Origin: Dioscorea cayenensis subsp. rotundata
Lineage: Eukaryota > Streptophyta > Magnoliopsida > Dioscoreales > Dioscoreaceae
Length of the DNA: 64,000 nt
Assembly: GCF_009730915.1 (NCBI RefSeq)
Contig: NC_052476.1
Location: 20,441,257 to 20,505,256, forward strand
Direction: 5' to 3'
The notes under the pieces were generated by a model. The model searched no databases. It saw only the letters and a program-made list of their open reading frames with translations, and was not told the DNA's origin. This document shows positions 35,335 through 47,879 of this stretch, piece after piece; the stretch's first letter is position 1; every line of letters starts with the position of its first letter. The position numbers were made by a program, and so were the translations under genes.

Positions 35335-36550
35335 AGCAAGGCTTGTTTCTTGGATAATACTATAACGATTTTGCTGTATTGGGCGCAGGAACTATCCTTA
35401 TTGCACAGTGAAAAGTTAAAAAAAAAAATGTATTTGGAGTGTTGTTTGCTGAGGAAACTGTGAATAGCGTTTGTTGTGCATTTCGTTTTAATTTTCCGAC
35501 TTAGTTCATCATGTAATATTATTGTATGGTAGCAAAAGTACCGTGCCGTGGTTCATCGGCTGCACGAAACCGCTGTATATTGGAGTTCTAACAAGTTAAC
35601 GATCGTTTCATGTACTTGGATGGCTATTATCTTTGGTTGATGATGCATCATGGCGAGTTTTTCTGGCAGATTTATAAGCTTCAATAATATTTGATTAAAT
35701 AGTTTATTACTTAAATCCTTCTTTGGTTTATGTATGACAATTATGAGGAAGTCCCTGTAAGGTTTTACCTTCACCTAAGGGGCCCCCATATGGTGCTACA
35801 AATAATATTAGAAAACTTATTGGCAAGTGTGAAAAATAAGTGCTTTATTTTTCAGTATCAAGCTGCGGGTGTAGTGAAACGCACATTCACTCCATTTTTA
35901 ATGTTTTAATTTCACTACCAACTAGGTTACTATAGTGCAAGTAATGTTATAAAAACAACGGGTAATTTTTTATTTTTATTTTTTGAGGTGGATAAGTCTT
36001 TGTGGATCATGAGACTTGACACACTGGTATGGTGACTGACCAGCTTAGTCAAAGGGACTCAGCACATTAGTATGTTCGATTGACTTGGCGTTAATGCCTT
36101 AATGCGCTCTCTTCCACACACTAAAGACTTTTGTGTTTGTATTCGACCTAAAGTTCATTGTTCATCTCCTGCTCGAAATCAGGGAATATCAATTTTTACC
36201 AAGTATATTCGACCGATCTCTACGCTGATGTTGTTATATTTTTTTCATGTGATTGGAGGGACACATGTCGGGGCTTTTAATAGAAATGGAAACCCAGGAT
36301 ATTCCTTGGTTCCAGAACTAGGGGAAATGAGTTAAAGTTTTCATTGGCGTTTTATGTTTAATTATTACATTTTTCAAAGGGGTTGCAAGTGAAATAGTAA
36401 GGGTCTCATTCGCAAAATCTCTCGTTAAATTCGTTTTTAGTCCGCCAATTTTCTCCATTATCAATTCAAATCAACATCTCCCCACTCTTCCTCATTTTCT
36501 CTTCCCCAGTTCGAAGCAGAAGAAGCCCTAATCCAAGAGTTCCATCTCCA
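35335..36550. other. spacer between helicase and coiled-coil gene
   Basis: Helicase 3'UTR to about 35560, then AT-rich spacer, with the promoter and 5'UTR of the next gene near 36400-36550. The ORF at 36102-36335 has no recognisable product. Confidence 0.5.
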
Positions 36551-38473
36551 ATGGCGGATTCCAACCCAGCTTTGCCATCCTCAGATCAGGTATGTCTCAT
36601 CTCCGATCTTGTTGATGAGTTCTTTGGCTCTTGTTTTGATCTGAATCTGGTTTCTTAGGCCCTTACCACTGAGGAAAGGAATGATCCGAAGTTGATCGGT
36701 TTGGAGATCAAGGTGCGATGAGTGTTTCTCTTGATTTTTATCAACTTCAATCCCCGATTTGAAAGTGGAAATGTGCTGGATTGTTCTTACCTCTTTATTT
36801 AGTTGTTCTTTAGATTTGATTTTTTTTTCTTCTTGATTTTATGATTGAAGTGCAATTCTCACAGATTAGTCCTGATGAGAAGAAGGAGGATCTGCAAGAG
36901 ATTGGAGCGAAGTTTGCAGTGAGATAATTGAATTAATCTTTGGTGTATTTGCTTAAGAATTTGCCGTGGTTTTTGTTATTCATGGATCCTGTTTTCTTGT
37001 TAGGAATTGAATGAATCGCAATCCGAGCTATTAAGCAGACTTCAAAAGCTTAGAGATGTAACATTCTCCCTATATTGATCCTCTTCACTCTTCTTTTGGT
37101 AAAGAAGAGATTTTTTTTTTTCTTTTTTGATAACATCTGTATGTAATATTTCAGGATATGAAAAACTGGAGTATAACACTTGATAAACAAGTTGCAACCT
37201 ACAAAGATGTAAGTGTTCTTTGTCTAACATGTTGCAGGATCTGAAACCCAACATTTGATTTCCTTTTGATTTACTGGTTTTTACATCTATCTGCCTAAAT
37301 TGAACCATTTTGATTTCAATAGGATTATTGGTTACTAAAATTATTGGGTAAATACCATGTTGAATATATGTCCTGTTTGTATTCTTAGTTTGTGTAAATT
37401 GATGCATGCCCATAGAAGTTGATTATAGATGAATGCAATTACTGCTGATCATAATGAATGTTGTGGATTTTTTATTTTGGTTCTAGAGGTCAAATCTTAA
37501 TAGAAAGCCATCTGAGAGTTCTCGCTCAAATTAATTGCAAAAACCCAAGCTAATGTCTCCTGAAATGATCAGCATAACAATTCTTGAATGGATAAAGAAG
37601 TCATTCTTTATATGTGGTAGCAGATTATTTTTTTCCAAGATTATCTTCCAGATATTTTACTTTTTTTTTCAGTATTTGTCTGTGCTATACTTGATTTTTC
37701 TCCTGTTCTTCAATCTTTGCTTTTCTTTAGCCATATCAAACAAGATTTCTAATTTTCATGGCAATTTCGCAGCACAGATCCATCTAATTTCAGTGATGAG
37801 ATATATTCAGTACATGAAATTTATCTTCGTATCCTGTGCAGGAGCTTAAAACAATGAAGGAGTCACTCAATAGTGAATTGGATCAACTAAGATCAGTAAT
37901 ATCTTATCCTCTAATTCATTATTTGAGAGATATGCCTGTTTATATATTAACCTGTGATTGTGTTTAGGGATTCAAGGAACTCAGGACCACCCTTCAGAAG
38001 CAACAAGAGGATGTCAGTGATAGTCTAAGAAACTTGGGGGTAACTGATCTATTGTTTTGTTAATCATGTTGTTCCTTGTTATTTTTCTGGTTGCTCTAGA
38101 TGTATGCTTGTGGATTATGATTCTGTTTTAAATACTGATTATTCAATGGCCATACTATCAACTGTTTGACACTTGATTTTGCATCGTTGAAGTGGTGGTT
38201 ATCTTTTCCAGCTGTAAATTTGGCATGATATGCTGGCCTTACGTTCTCATTTTATTTACACTTCCAAGTACTCAAGATATCATTACCGAAGTGTGTTAGA
38301 GATTTAAGTGTTGCTTTTTAATTATTTTGGGTTATGTTAACAGGAACTTTTTCTAGCTGTAACTAATGTTTCTCTTTTTCTAGCAGATGGAGGATCCGTC
38401 TGAACATTCTAAAAGGACTGGAACTCATGATGCCAATGAAGCACAAAGTTCACCTGCAGAGAACTCCAAATAA
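36551..38473 (+). CDS. small coiled-coil protein of unknown function, 8 exons
   Basis: I do not recognise a named family. Exons: 36551-36589, 36659-36712, 36865-36918, 37004-37057, 37155-37208, 37842-37895, 37968-38039, 38387-38473. Every intron is phase 0 with GT..AG borders, and the product is 155 residues starting MADSNPALPSSDQ. Exons 2-6 are each exactly 54 nt (18 codons) and exon 7 is 72 nt. Residues about 32-127 are charged and heptad-like (ELNESQSELLSRLQKLRD, DMKNWSITLDKQ, ELKTMKESLNSELDQLRS), predicting one long helix. The Ser/Glu-rich tail ends ENSK. There is no signal peptide or membrane segment. The last acceptor is tagcag, a tandem NAGNAG site. Coding status is well supported by eight consistent junctions; function is unknown. 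Confidence 0.85.
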
Positions 38474-41469
38474 ATCTCTCCTTAGTTGATCCTGGTAACT
38501 TAAATTCTCAATTGTATTTTATGTCTTTTAGTGAATAGCGCTAAGAAAGATGGCTTATAAATTGAAAACATTTGGTTTCAGGCCATGGTATTAGTATCAC
38601 ACTACGACAGAATATGCATAACTATGTTTGCTTTGTTACTCCAGTGAGTAACAGATGTAGCTTGAGCTTGACTATTATTATTCTTTCATAAAGTGAAACT
38701 CAGTTGCATAATTAACATCAGTAATTATCCTTTTTCTCTGCCTGATCATTTCCAATTTTCCATATCATGGGAGCCGCAACTTTGATGGAACCCATACATT
38801 TATGAGACTTAGCAATAAGGAGTTGAGGGGACACACTTATTAATACTACTTGCACCAACATCCAATTATATCATGCCCAAACATAAATAGATGAGATATC
38901 TATTGTAATGATCTTGATATGTTTGTCATTCAATTTTAAGTGCTAGCATGTCCCAGTCTTCCTTTATCTTTTGAGAAGCTTGGTGGTTGGTTTTGTTGGA
39001 ATGTGAAAATAACATGTTATTGATGCAATTTGCAATATTTTTTTCTTTTATATGACAGAATAATCCACCAAAAAAAGAAAGCTTTCATAGTGTTGAAGTG
39101 GGTTGATGTTAGCAAATGGAAAATGAGTGCAACTCACTATCAACAGAGAACCTTATCAGCACAAGGTACATTGTTTTCCCTGCTCTGTGTTCAATTATGT
39201 CATCTTTAAAACAGACATAGTTTGAATTAGCCAGATGGACTGTTTGTTTTTGTGCAACAAATGATTGATGTTTATGTAGTTGAGAACTTGTATAGTATGC
39301 TTTGTGTTTTCCTTAAGTTTTATTTGTAATAAGCAAATGATATCTACCATTTATAATATTAAGAGTGACATATATTCTTCTTTAAAATCTTAAATTTACA
39401 ATTATATTTTCATGAAAAGCTAATTACCTATTCTGTTTTAATAATAGATGGAACATCAAATATATTTCCATAGACTATACATTTTAATTTTTTTAACACA
39501 TTCTTTTTTTTTAAAAAAAAAAAATAGGGTTCTAGTACTAAACAATAAACTAAATAAAATTATATTTTGAAAACACAAGTACAACTGATAGGATACACAA
39601 ATTAAAAGGTTAAGAATGAGTCTTTTTAGAAAATGTACAAAGATTATGTTAGTATTTCATAAATTAACTGATTTATTCAGTTTGTATACATTAACTTTGT
39701 AGAGAGTATATGTATAATATATAAAATCCTTTTTTTTAAAATTATTTTGTTGTATTTTGAAGAGACATATTAGCAGTACTAGATTGACAAGTCTTACAGA
39801 AAACAGAGTCCATAAAGTAAGATAGTATCACAAGTTAGCAGCCAAATAGTAGTCCTTGAGTGGGGTTACCTCACTTCAGTGTGACTGCAATGTGAGGGAG
39901 GGTCCTGCATGCCAAAACAAATCATATTCCACTAGATATATAAGGTTCAAGAGCAATAAGCCAAGTACCTTATTATCATTTCACTCAACATCATTCAAAT
40001 GTGTATTAGAAAACACATTGGCTAAGTGGAGTCACTTCTTACTCCACCATGAACATATCTCATGGGTGTGTTGTACTCTATATGATATGACTATATTATA
40101 GGCCACTCCACCTTGGAAATTATATATAATAACTCAATCTAATCTTAGAAGTTTAATAATTATCAATCAATATATCTAAGTAGGCTTAGGTTGCATGCCC
40201 AAGAATTAATAATATTATTATTATTTTTTTGTTCAATCATTGATATTTGGTGTTAGATAAAGGAATGATAGTTTGGTTATGAAAAAACAAACATCTTTTG
40301 TTGTGTGTTTCTTTCAGTGCTAGAAATGGTAGCAATTAGCTTGTTTTGTGCTTTATTGTTTATAATTATTAAATAAATATTTAAAACAATCACCCCGTAA
40401 TAAGGTAGGTAGTATTCCATTACTTTTTCCAGGCTTTGGAATCTTAATTCTCAAAAAAAAATTTAATCATTTTTTTTTATGGTTAATCGAATCTCACGTA
40501 TCAAAAAAATTTAATTATTTCATAAAATTTTATAAAAAATTAATTTATTTTTTAAAAATTACTTCTAATTTATATCTTCATATTTAATTTTAACAAAAAA
40601 AGTTGAATAGATTGTTAAGAGTAATTTAAAAAATAATAATAAATATTTTTTTAATATTAAAAAATAATAAATTAAAAAAAAAATGAATTTTTGATAGATA
40701 AAAAACAGAGCTGAGGGAGTATCTGAATCTCTGATGCAAGATATAAACATGATATTAAACATGATATTGGAGTTTTTAACACATAATCTTAGAAAACAAG
40801 AATAATGACTAAATTGACCCAATAGCAATGGAAACCATTCATCATGTACACTCCCAATAAGAGCAATTAATGCATCAGTCCTTACAATTTCACAGACACA
40901 CAGAGAGAGAGAGAAGTAGAGAAAGAGAAAGAAAAGAAAAGGTAGCCAATTGCAGTGAGTGAAGATGCAAAATGGGTGAAATCACTCATTAATGAAAAGG
41001 AAGGACTGAAGAGTAGTAGAAGAGGGTGTCACAGCTTTATGCAGTATATTTTTTATTAATTTTTTTTTTCCTTCAAAAAAATAAAAAGAAATATAGAAAT
41101 TTACATCATCTGAGAGAGAAAAAAAGAACAGAAGGAAAATAAAATAAAATAAAATAAAAATCTTCACCCAATTGATTCCCTTATTCTTTTGTCACCTTGA
41201 TGCATCAAAAACACAAAAGTACACATTTGATGTTGAATAGTTTGGTGATAATTATGGTGCATGTGAAACTCTTTTTGGGGTATCAAATGACAAAGAGAGA
41301 GAGAGAGAGAGAAAGAGAGGAATTACTTACAATGTCCTCTCACCTACCTCTCTGCCTCTGCTATTCCATTTTCCAACTCCCTCCTCATTTTTTTAACTTT
41401 TCAAAAATTTTTTTGGGTCTGTTTTTCAAGCTTTTGTGCTGTGCAAAAGTACTACTTCTTTCAATTGTC

Positions 41470-41502
<33 letters not shown>

Positions 41503-42864
41503 GTGCAATTTCTATTTGTAATTAAACTGCATCATCAATGGCAGAGATTCCATAAAGTAATAATTCTATCATCAATTTGGTCAATAGATCCAAAAAGAGT
41601 ACAAAGTGAAAGGGTGGATATATGATGATGGAATTAATTATATATATATATATATATTTAATCTCTAAATTTGGTATGTAATGTATCCATCTAAAATATA
41701 TTTTGATTAACTCAACAATAAAGTTATCGACATTACGGAAAAAAATTGAAAGTTTGGTTTTTTCCGGTGCATGATTGTGATGAGGTGTATTTGTGCTTTG
41801 AAAGTTTGTCCATATTGGAAAAAAAAAACCAATAATTGAGTTAAAAATTCATTTAATAATTTTGAAAAAATTATTTATTTTTTCTTAAAAAAGAGAAGCT
41901 TATTATTATGTTTGACTGGGAGTTCATTTAATTATTTCCAACCTTATCTCTTTAAACAGAATTAAAGCTACATATTACTGTGAGGTTCAGCTCCAAAAAC
42001 AAGATACCAAGAAGCCATCATTTGATTATGATACAATTGAATTGAAAAATCTCCAAAGTTGCATTAATCTCCAACTCATAAAGAAAACAAATTTGAAATT
42101 TGAAGCCACTAATGCCACTTAAATCTTCAATCAATGTTTATTGAGTTTAATCATAATTAAAATAATAATTTTTTATTTAAATAATTTTTTTAACTTTAAA
42201 AAAATTCATTTCTTATTACATGTGGCAAAGTGTGCCACATCATCTCCCACATAATTATAATTAAAAATAAAAAAAATTGACATGGCAAGATATGCCATAT
42301 CAACTACCACACAACTATATTTTAAAAAAAATAATTAAGAAAAAAAAAGTTACTAACATCACAAAGCATTAGCATTTTGTTTTGAAAATAATAATATAAA
42401 TAATAAGATATATGTTGCTCCATAATAAATATATATATATGTGATAAATATGAATAAACTAAATGATCTAAATTTCAATTTTTTTGAGTTAAAAAATAAA
42501 ATAAAATATTGCTTGTCATATTAGCTGTTAAATAAATATTAAAATAAACATTTTTACAATTCAGAAGGAATAAAAAAAAAAATCTAGAATTTATATATAT
42601 ATATATATATCATAATCTTTTCTCCTCAAACTCACCAACTCAAACAGTCCCATCATTTTAGGAACAGAATCAATGAACTAAAAAACATAACCAAATAATA
42701 AATATTGAAATGGCTCTTATAATTATTAGCCCTTCCATCCATGTCCCAACCAACTTGATAAATAAATGTAGTAGTGAAAACAGTCCTCTCACCTACACTC
42801 CCTTAACTTCACTCACTCTTTACCTCTCTCTACCTTCTCTTTCCCCCATCTCTCTCTTTCTCTA
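38474..42864. other. 4.4-kb gene-free AT-rich spacer
   Basis: 3'UTR of the coiled-coil gene (possibly with a UTR intron around 38493-38580), then AT-rich DNA. Visible items: a (GA)n run at 41294-41311, (TTA)n at 41472-41502, (AT)n near 41640-41656, and paired short hairpins at 42221-42297. The ORFs at 39856-40101 and 41197-41625 are low-complexity or lack any family signature. The 5'UTR of the HIPP gene (CT-rich, about 42780-42864) closes the region. Confidence 0.55.
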
Positions 42865-43974
42865 ATGGCAACCACACCTTCACCAACAAATGGAGAAGCA
42901 ACAGAACCACTCAAATACCAGGTAAAAAATTCAAGCTTTCAATTAGTTCTTTAAATCTCACTTCACATATATATATATAGATCAAAGAAACAAAGGAAAC
43001 TTAATCTTTGTGTTTTTGTTTTCTAGACTCTGATTTTGAAGGTCTCAATACACTGTGAAGGTTGCAAGAAACAAGTCAAGAAAGCTCTTCAAAACATTGA
43101 TGGTAAACAAAACACACACAATTTTTTTACACACTCAAATCTTTGATTCATTTGTGTTTGTTTTGTTTTCTTGGCTTGTTTTGCAGGTGTTTACAAAACC
43201 ACTATAGACTCTCAACTACACAAAGTCACTGTCACTGGCAATGTTTCTGCTGAAACTCTTATAAAAAAGCTCTTCAAAACTGGCAAACATGCAGAGTTAT
43301 GGCCTCAAATCAAGCTCAACAACACCAACAACAACAACCAAAACTCTACTCCAAACTCCAACAACAACAACAACAATAACAATAACAATAACAACAAGAA
43401 TGGTGGTAATGGTGGTGGTGGTGGTGGTGGTGGTGGGAAGAAGAACAAGAGCAAGAACAAGAATGAAGACACAGAGTTGAATGAAAACACAAATGAAGAT
43501 GCTTCAAAACCACCAAAGAAGTCCAACAAGATCACCGGAGAAACACCAACCAACACCGAAGATTCCGGCAACTCAAAACCGAAGAAAAAGAATCAGAAAG
43601 AGCCCGAGACCAATGTCAATACCGGCACTGCCACCGGAGAACAAGGAGTTCTTGAAAATGCACAGAAAGTTAGTGTTGGCAATGGAGGAATGAGTTTGCC
43701 AATATACTTACCACCACCACCACCACCAGCGGCGGCGGCGCCGCCACCTCCGGCGTATGTAATGAGCTATAATACAATGCATCCAAGTGCTAGTTATGGT
43801 GCAGCAGCATATTATCCAATGCCAGTGCAACACAATGGGTATGTTTTCTCCGGTGGTTACTATGCACAACCACCACCACCACCGCCGCTAATGATCTCTT
43901 CTCCGGCGATGACACCGGAAACATATCACCAAGTTTATGATGAAGACAATGCAAGTGTTTGCAGTATCATGTGA
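42865..43974 (+). CDS. heavy-metal-associated isoprenylated plant protein (HIPP), 3 exons
   Basis: Metal-binding, membrane-tethered adaptor-like protein of plants. Exons 42865-42921, 43027-43102 and 43187-43974, all in phase; 306 residues. The HMA domain (about 20-85) contains VSIHCEGCKKQVKKAL with the CxxC metal ligands at 29 and 32, and GVYKTTIDSQLHKVTVTGNV. The protein ends CSIM, a CaaX box for farnesylation. Between them lies a 200-residue disordered linker: a long Asn tract, a Gly tract, Lys/Glu-rich stretches and Pro runs. The corresponding DNA is trinucleotide microsatellite (aac, ggt, cca). The 5'UTR is CT-rich. Single-HMA HIPP; the exact subfamily is not assigned. Confidence 0.95.
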
Positions 43975-45291
43975 GGTTGAAATGTTGGTTTTTTTGGGTT
44001 ATATTTTTCTTGTTTAGTTTTTGAACTGTTATGGTTTTGAAATTAAGTTAAGTTTCTTAATTGAATGCTCTAATGAAATGATGTCCTAAAACTAGAAATG
44101 AGTGAATGGGTTTAAGGTTATATTCCCTGAGCTAAAAAGGACAAAAGTTAGAGTTTGAGAGGGTTCTTGGATTAAGGGGAGGGTTAACTGCATGTCTTGT
44201 ATTAGCTTGTGTGTCCTTATGATATAAAAAGTAGAGCTATATGTCCCTTTGAATGTCAGGTGACTCCTGTTTCTGTTTCTAGGGCATGTGAGTAACCTGA
44301 TAGAGAGCAAATAAATCAACAAGATAATTATTAAAAATAATAATAAATATGAAGAAAGATGGAAAGAAAAGTTTTGGTTTGACAGGATTGACTTGTCTTT
44401 GACTAAGTTGACTGGATGGGTTCACAGGTCTAAGGGTATATTCCTGAACTAGACTGGTGTAGGGTTTATATTATTTGTAGGTGAGTGTCCTACAGAGATT
44501 ACTAATTTACTACTACTACTACAAACTACAAAGAATTAGGGCACAAATATAGTGTGTGTGTGTGTGTGTATTTCTATTTTGATTGCAGGATGCCCTACAT
44601 GAAGAAATAGAGTTCTATTGTGTTTGTTGGTATCATAAGTAGTATCTGTCCTACAATAAAGACACCCACTTACTAACCCTAACTTTTTGTGCACCTTTCC
44701 ATATGAAGCAAGGCAATGCCATTGCCCAACATTATATGCCCCAACACAATGGTTCAGAGGAAATTCTCAAACTTTTGGGAGCATATAGACCTGCACATCT
44801 ACACAGACGGGAAAGAAAAAAAAGCACTTTCTGCATGACAAAAAAAGCAGAAAAAGATAAAGATGAACCTTATTGTGCACTTACTGTTCATATCTCTGTT
44901 GATGGATCTATTAATGTGTTTGCATATGAAGCATAAAATTAGTGGACATTGCTTTTAGGAAAGGTAAAAAGTCTGACATGCAAAATAGCACCATACAAAA
45001 GGGGATCTATTTTTTTACTTTTTATTCTATTGATGAAATCTTAATTGATAAGCAAATGCATCAGTATTTTTCATGGTTTGGATGTAACAGTCACACACAC
45101 ATCAAGGTTTAGTGTTATATCATTAACAATAAGTAATTCAGTCTTGCTTTGAATGAAATAAAGGAATTGAAATTATATACCAAAGTATCGAATCTTTGTA
45201 AGCTATACATTTTGCATGTAATTCACATTGAAAGCTGGTAATATGAAAAGAGTGTACCTGGTCGATCTGAGTTACAGTATTCATCTAAATT
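43975..45291. other. convergent spacer between HIPP and PP2C genes
   Basis: Includes both 3' flanks and a (GT)n run at 44552-44569. The 77-codon ORF at 44703-44936 has no recognised domain and is treated as chance. Nothing else is seen. Confidence 0.5.
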
Positions 45292-47359
45292 TTAATATGT
45301 CGATGCAGTTGACATCCTCTGTTGACCTCCTAGGAGGATCACCATAACTGTTACATCATCGTGATACTTTCTTCTCATTCCAGAGGGCACCCTCATAAGT
45401 TCTTCCAAAGTAAAACCTGAAAAGAAAGGAGAATGAAACAGAGTAGTTTTTAGTTATCCATGCCACATTATGATTTCAGTATCGGCATTGTTACTGATCA
45501 ATTACAGGGGGACTCAAAGGATGTATCTCTGTTACTTGATATATCTAATATCAGATATTTAGATTTATAGAATTTATGCAGATAAATAGTGATACCTGAG
45601 CTAATCAAATTTTCATTCGGAATGTTGAATAATTTAATTTGAAGCCATTACAATAAAGTCATACATTAATTTCAATGATGAACAATTGTTTGCTACTGAT
45701 TATCTCAATAACTTGATTACATGTACGAGGAATGATGATCACACTCAGCGAATTTCATTAATGGTGAATTTCGAAAATAAGTAATTGAATATGCATTCAT
45801 TTGTAGAAGTAGGAATGAATAACTCTGGGCTTTGCTTTTCATACACATACCTGCTTTTTTAGATGCTCTTAATACGAGTTGCTCCACTATAAACTCCGCA
45901 GGATTACCTAATGGACTACTTATGACAAAGGAACTAACAAGTTCTACAGCTTCTGCATTGCTGAAAAAGTCAAATAGGCCATCACTAGCCATTAACACAA
46001 AGCGATCGCCGGTTGAAACTCTATGGAATTTGAGTGACGGTTCAACAGAAATATAAGGAGGGCTTGAGAGGTTTGAAACTCGAAGAATTCCCATAAGAGC
46101 TTCATTCATGTTCTTCTGCAAATAACATGAAATGCAGCCGATAAAACATTAGGCAATGATTGTGTAGAATTTTAAAGAATAAAATCTGAAGAAATAAAAG
46201 ATCTTTTATTCGTATTACCTTCTTCAGATAACCTACTCCAAATGCCCGAGTTAGCTTCAACTTTCCTTTCACCTTTCCATTTACAATTGTTTTAGGATCA
46301 TCAGGGTGTTCAGATATAACTCGCATTCGTTCAATTTCATTATCAACAGAGTGGCATTCAGTGAGTTGGATAGCTTCCAATACTTCATTGTTATAGTTCT
46401 CAGCATCTCCAATTGTTGCTAATACAGCTCTGCTATCACCTAAGCTGAGAATAAAAAGGTCCTGTTGATGAAGGAGCGCAACCAGAACACAAGAACCGAT
46501 CGAAACTAAATCAGGACGATCATCCATTTCTTGCTTGACCATGTAAAGGAAATCACTTTCAGCCTGTGCAAGAGCATGTTGGAGACAATCAAGAACACCA
46601 TCCTTGTAAGAATCAAATGGCGCTTTTTTTATACACTTTGTAATTGTCAAGTCATTCATAGAGCTATGAATTGAGGGCATCTCTTCAGCAAGACCAATAT
46701 CTTCATATTCAAATAACCCATCTGTCTCAATGCCATGCTTCAACTGTGAATTCAACACATTCAAATGCAATCCAATATTCTCATATAAAGTTCCGGCTAG
46801 AAAATCAGCGGCGTCTCTTCCATTGAATCCATCATATATTGCGCAACAAAGCCATCCATTTTCTTCAGAACAAAAGGCTTGAACTCTATCTTCACCAGCT
46901 GCTCCACCAGCCAATTGCACTTCCCTCGCATTGAGAAAACCATGACTTCTTGCAGGAGCACTTGTCGGCTTTTAAAGCATTCAGATTCCATTCTGAACAA
47001 TCACTCTGAGAAGATAGGCATCCATTATACTGCAAAGAAGATGATAATATATCTGAACTTGATAGTGATGGCGAAGACGGTACTTTCCTGAACGTCTTCG
47101 GCGAATCCAAACAAGGCAATAATCCTGCTCCTATAAGACCATGGCAAATATTTGTGTTTGCTAGAGTGCAATTAGCACTCACAGCAGCACAAGTTAGCAA
47201 AGAAAATGAGCTCTTTCTTGTAATCTTCTTCATTTTTCCCAGTCCTTCAAATGATGCATCTCCGAAACCATTATTCGGATGTCCTTCATTCACAGTGCAT
47301 TGGTAGCCAAAACTAACATTAAATTGCCCATCAGCATCTGAGAGCAGTTTGTTCAACAT
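45292..47359 (-). CDS. PP2C-family protein phosphatase, POLTERGEIST-like, 3 coding exons, one frame break
   Basis: Mg/Mn-dependent Ser/Thr phosphatase; POL/PLL members act in meristem signalling. Coding exons on the minus strand: 47359-46219, 46115-45851, 45416-45292. A non-coding leader exon ends at 47822 and a UTR intron spans 47821-47389. About 509 residues from ATG 47359, which follows an in-frame stop. Motifs: LAGGAAGEDRV, YDGFNGRDAADF, GSCVLVALL, LGDSRAVLAT, HPDDPKTIVNGKVKGKLKL, TRAFGVGYLKK, MASDGLFDFFSN and RRKYHDDVTVMVI, supplying the metal-binding Asp residues. The first exon is 1141 nt, one base too long: the frame shifts within the AAAA (plus-strand TTTT) run at about 46970-46973, between NLNALK and RSHGFLNAREVQL. 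Downstream junctions are in phase. Confidence 0.93.
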
Positions 47360-47388
47360 TGTTAAGAAATCCAAATCACTTTAAATAC

Positions 47389-47821
47389 CTGAAAATGAAG
47401 CTCATATCAAAACAAGAAAAAATATATATAGATAAAATCAGGCAACAACTTTGGAAGAGGAATATACACAAACATTTAGTAAGCATAGTCACCAAAACCA
47501 CCAAAGGGATCAAATTCTCTCTTTTTTGCAGCAAAAAAAAAATACAACAAACACAACAAATTATGTGAAAAATTAAAATAAAAGGAAAGAATTATTTCAA
47601 GAAAGAATCAAATTCCAAACAAACTATTCAGTAATTTCTCCTAAACAACAATAAAATCAAATGATTCAAGATTCGATAAGAAACACAATTGTTTCAAATT
47701 ATATATCAGATTAAACCATAAACGCATAGAAATCCAACGACATGGATACTGAAATTGAAGATTAAAAGACCTGAATTTCACAATTACAGTTGAAATCAAG
47801 ATCATAATTTAGAAAACTCAC
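47389..47821 (-). other. 5'UTR intron of the PP2C gene
   Basis: Donor GGAG|gtgagt at 47821 and acceptor ttttcag ending at 47389, 30 nt upstream of the ATG. The leader exon above it holds a GA-rich run (about 47841-47853). Confidence 0.75.
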
Positions 47822-47879
47822 CTCCAAAACTTTCCTGCCGAGAGAGAGAGAGAATTTGGCGGGTGAGTGGGTTTCTTAT

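Noticed and set aside
41197-41625. 142-codon ORF
   Set aside because: Low-complexity (GA)n and (TTA)n translation in a spacer, with no family signature.
44703-44936. 77-codon ORF between HIPP and PP2C
   Set aside because: No recognised domain, no splice or promoter context; chance ORF is likelier.
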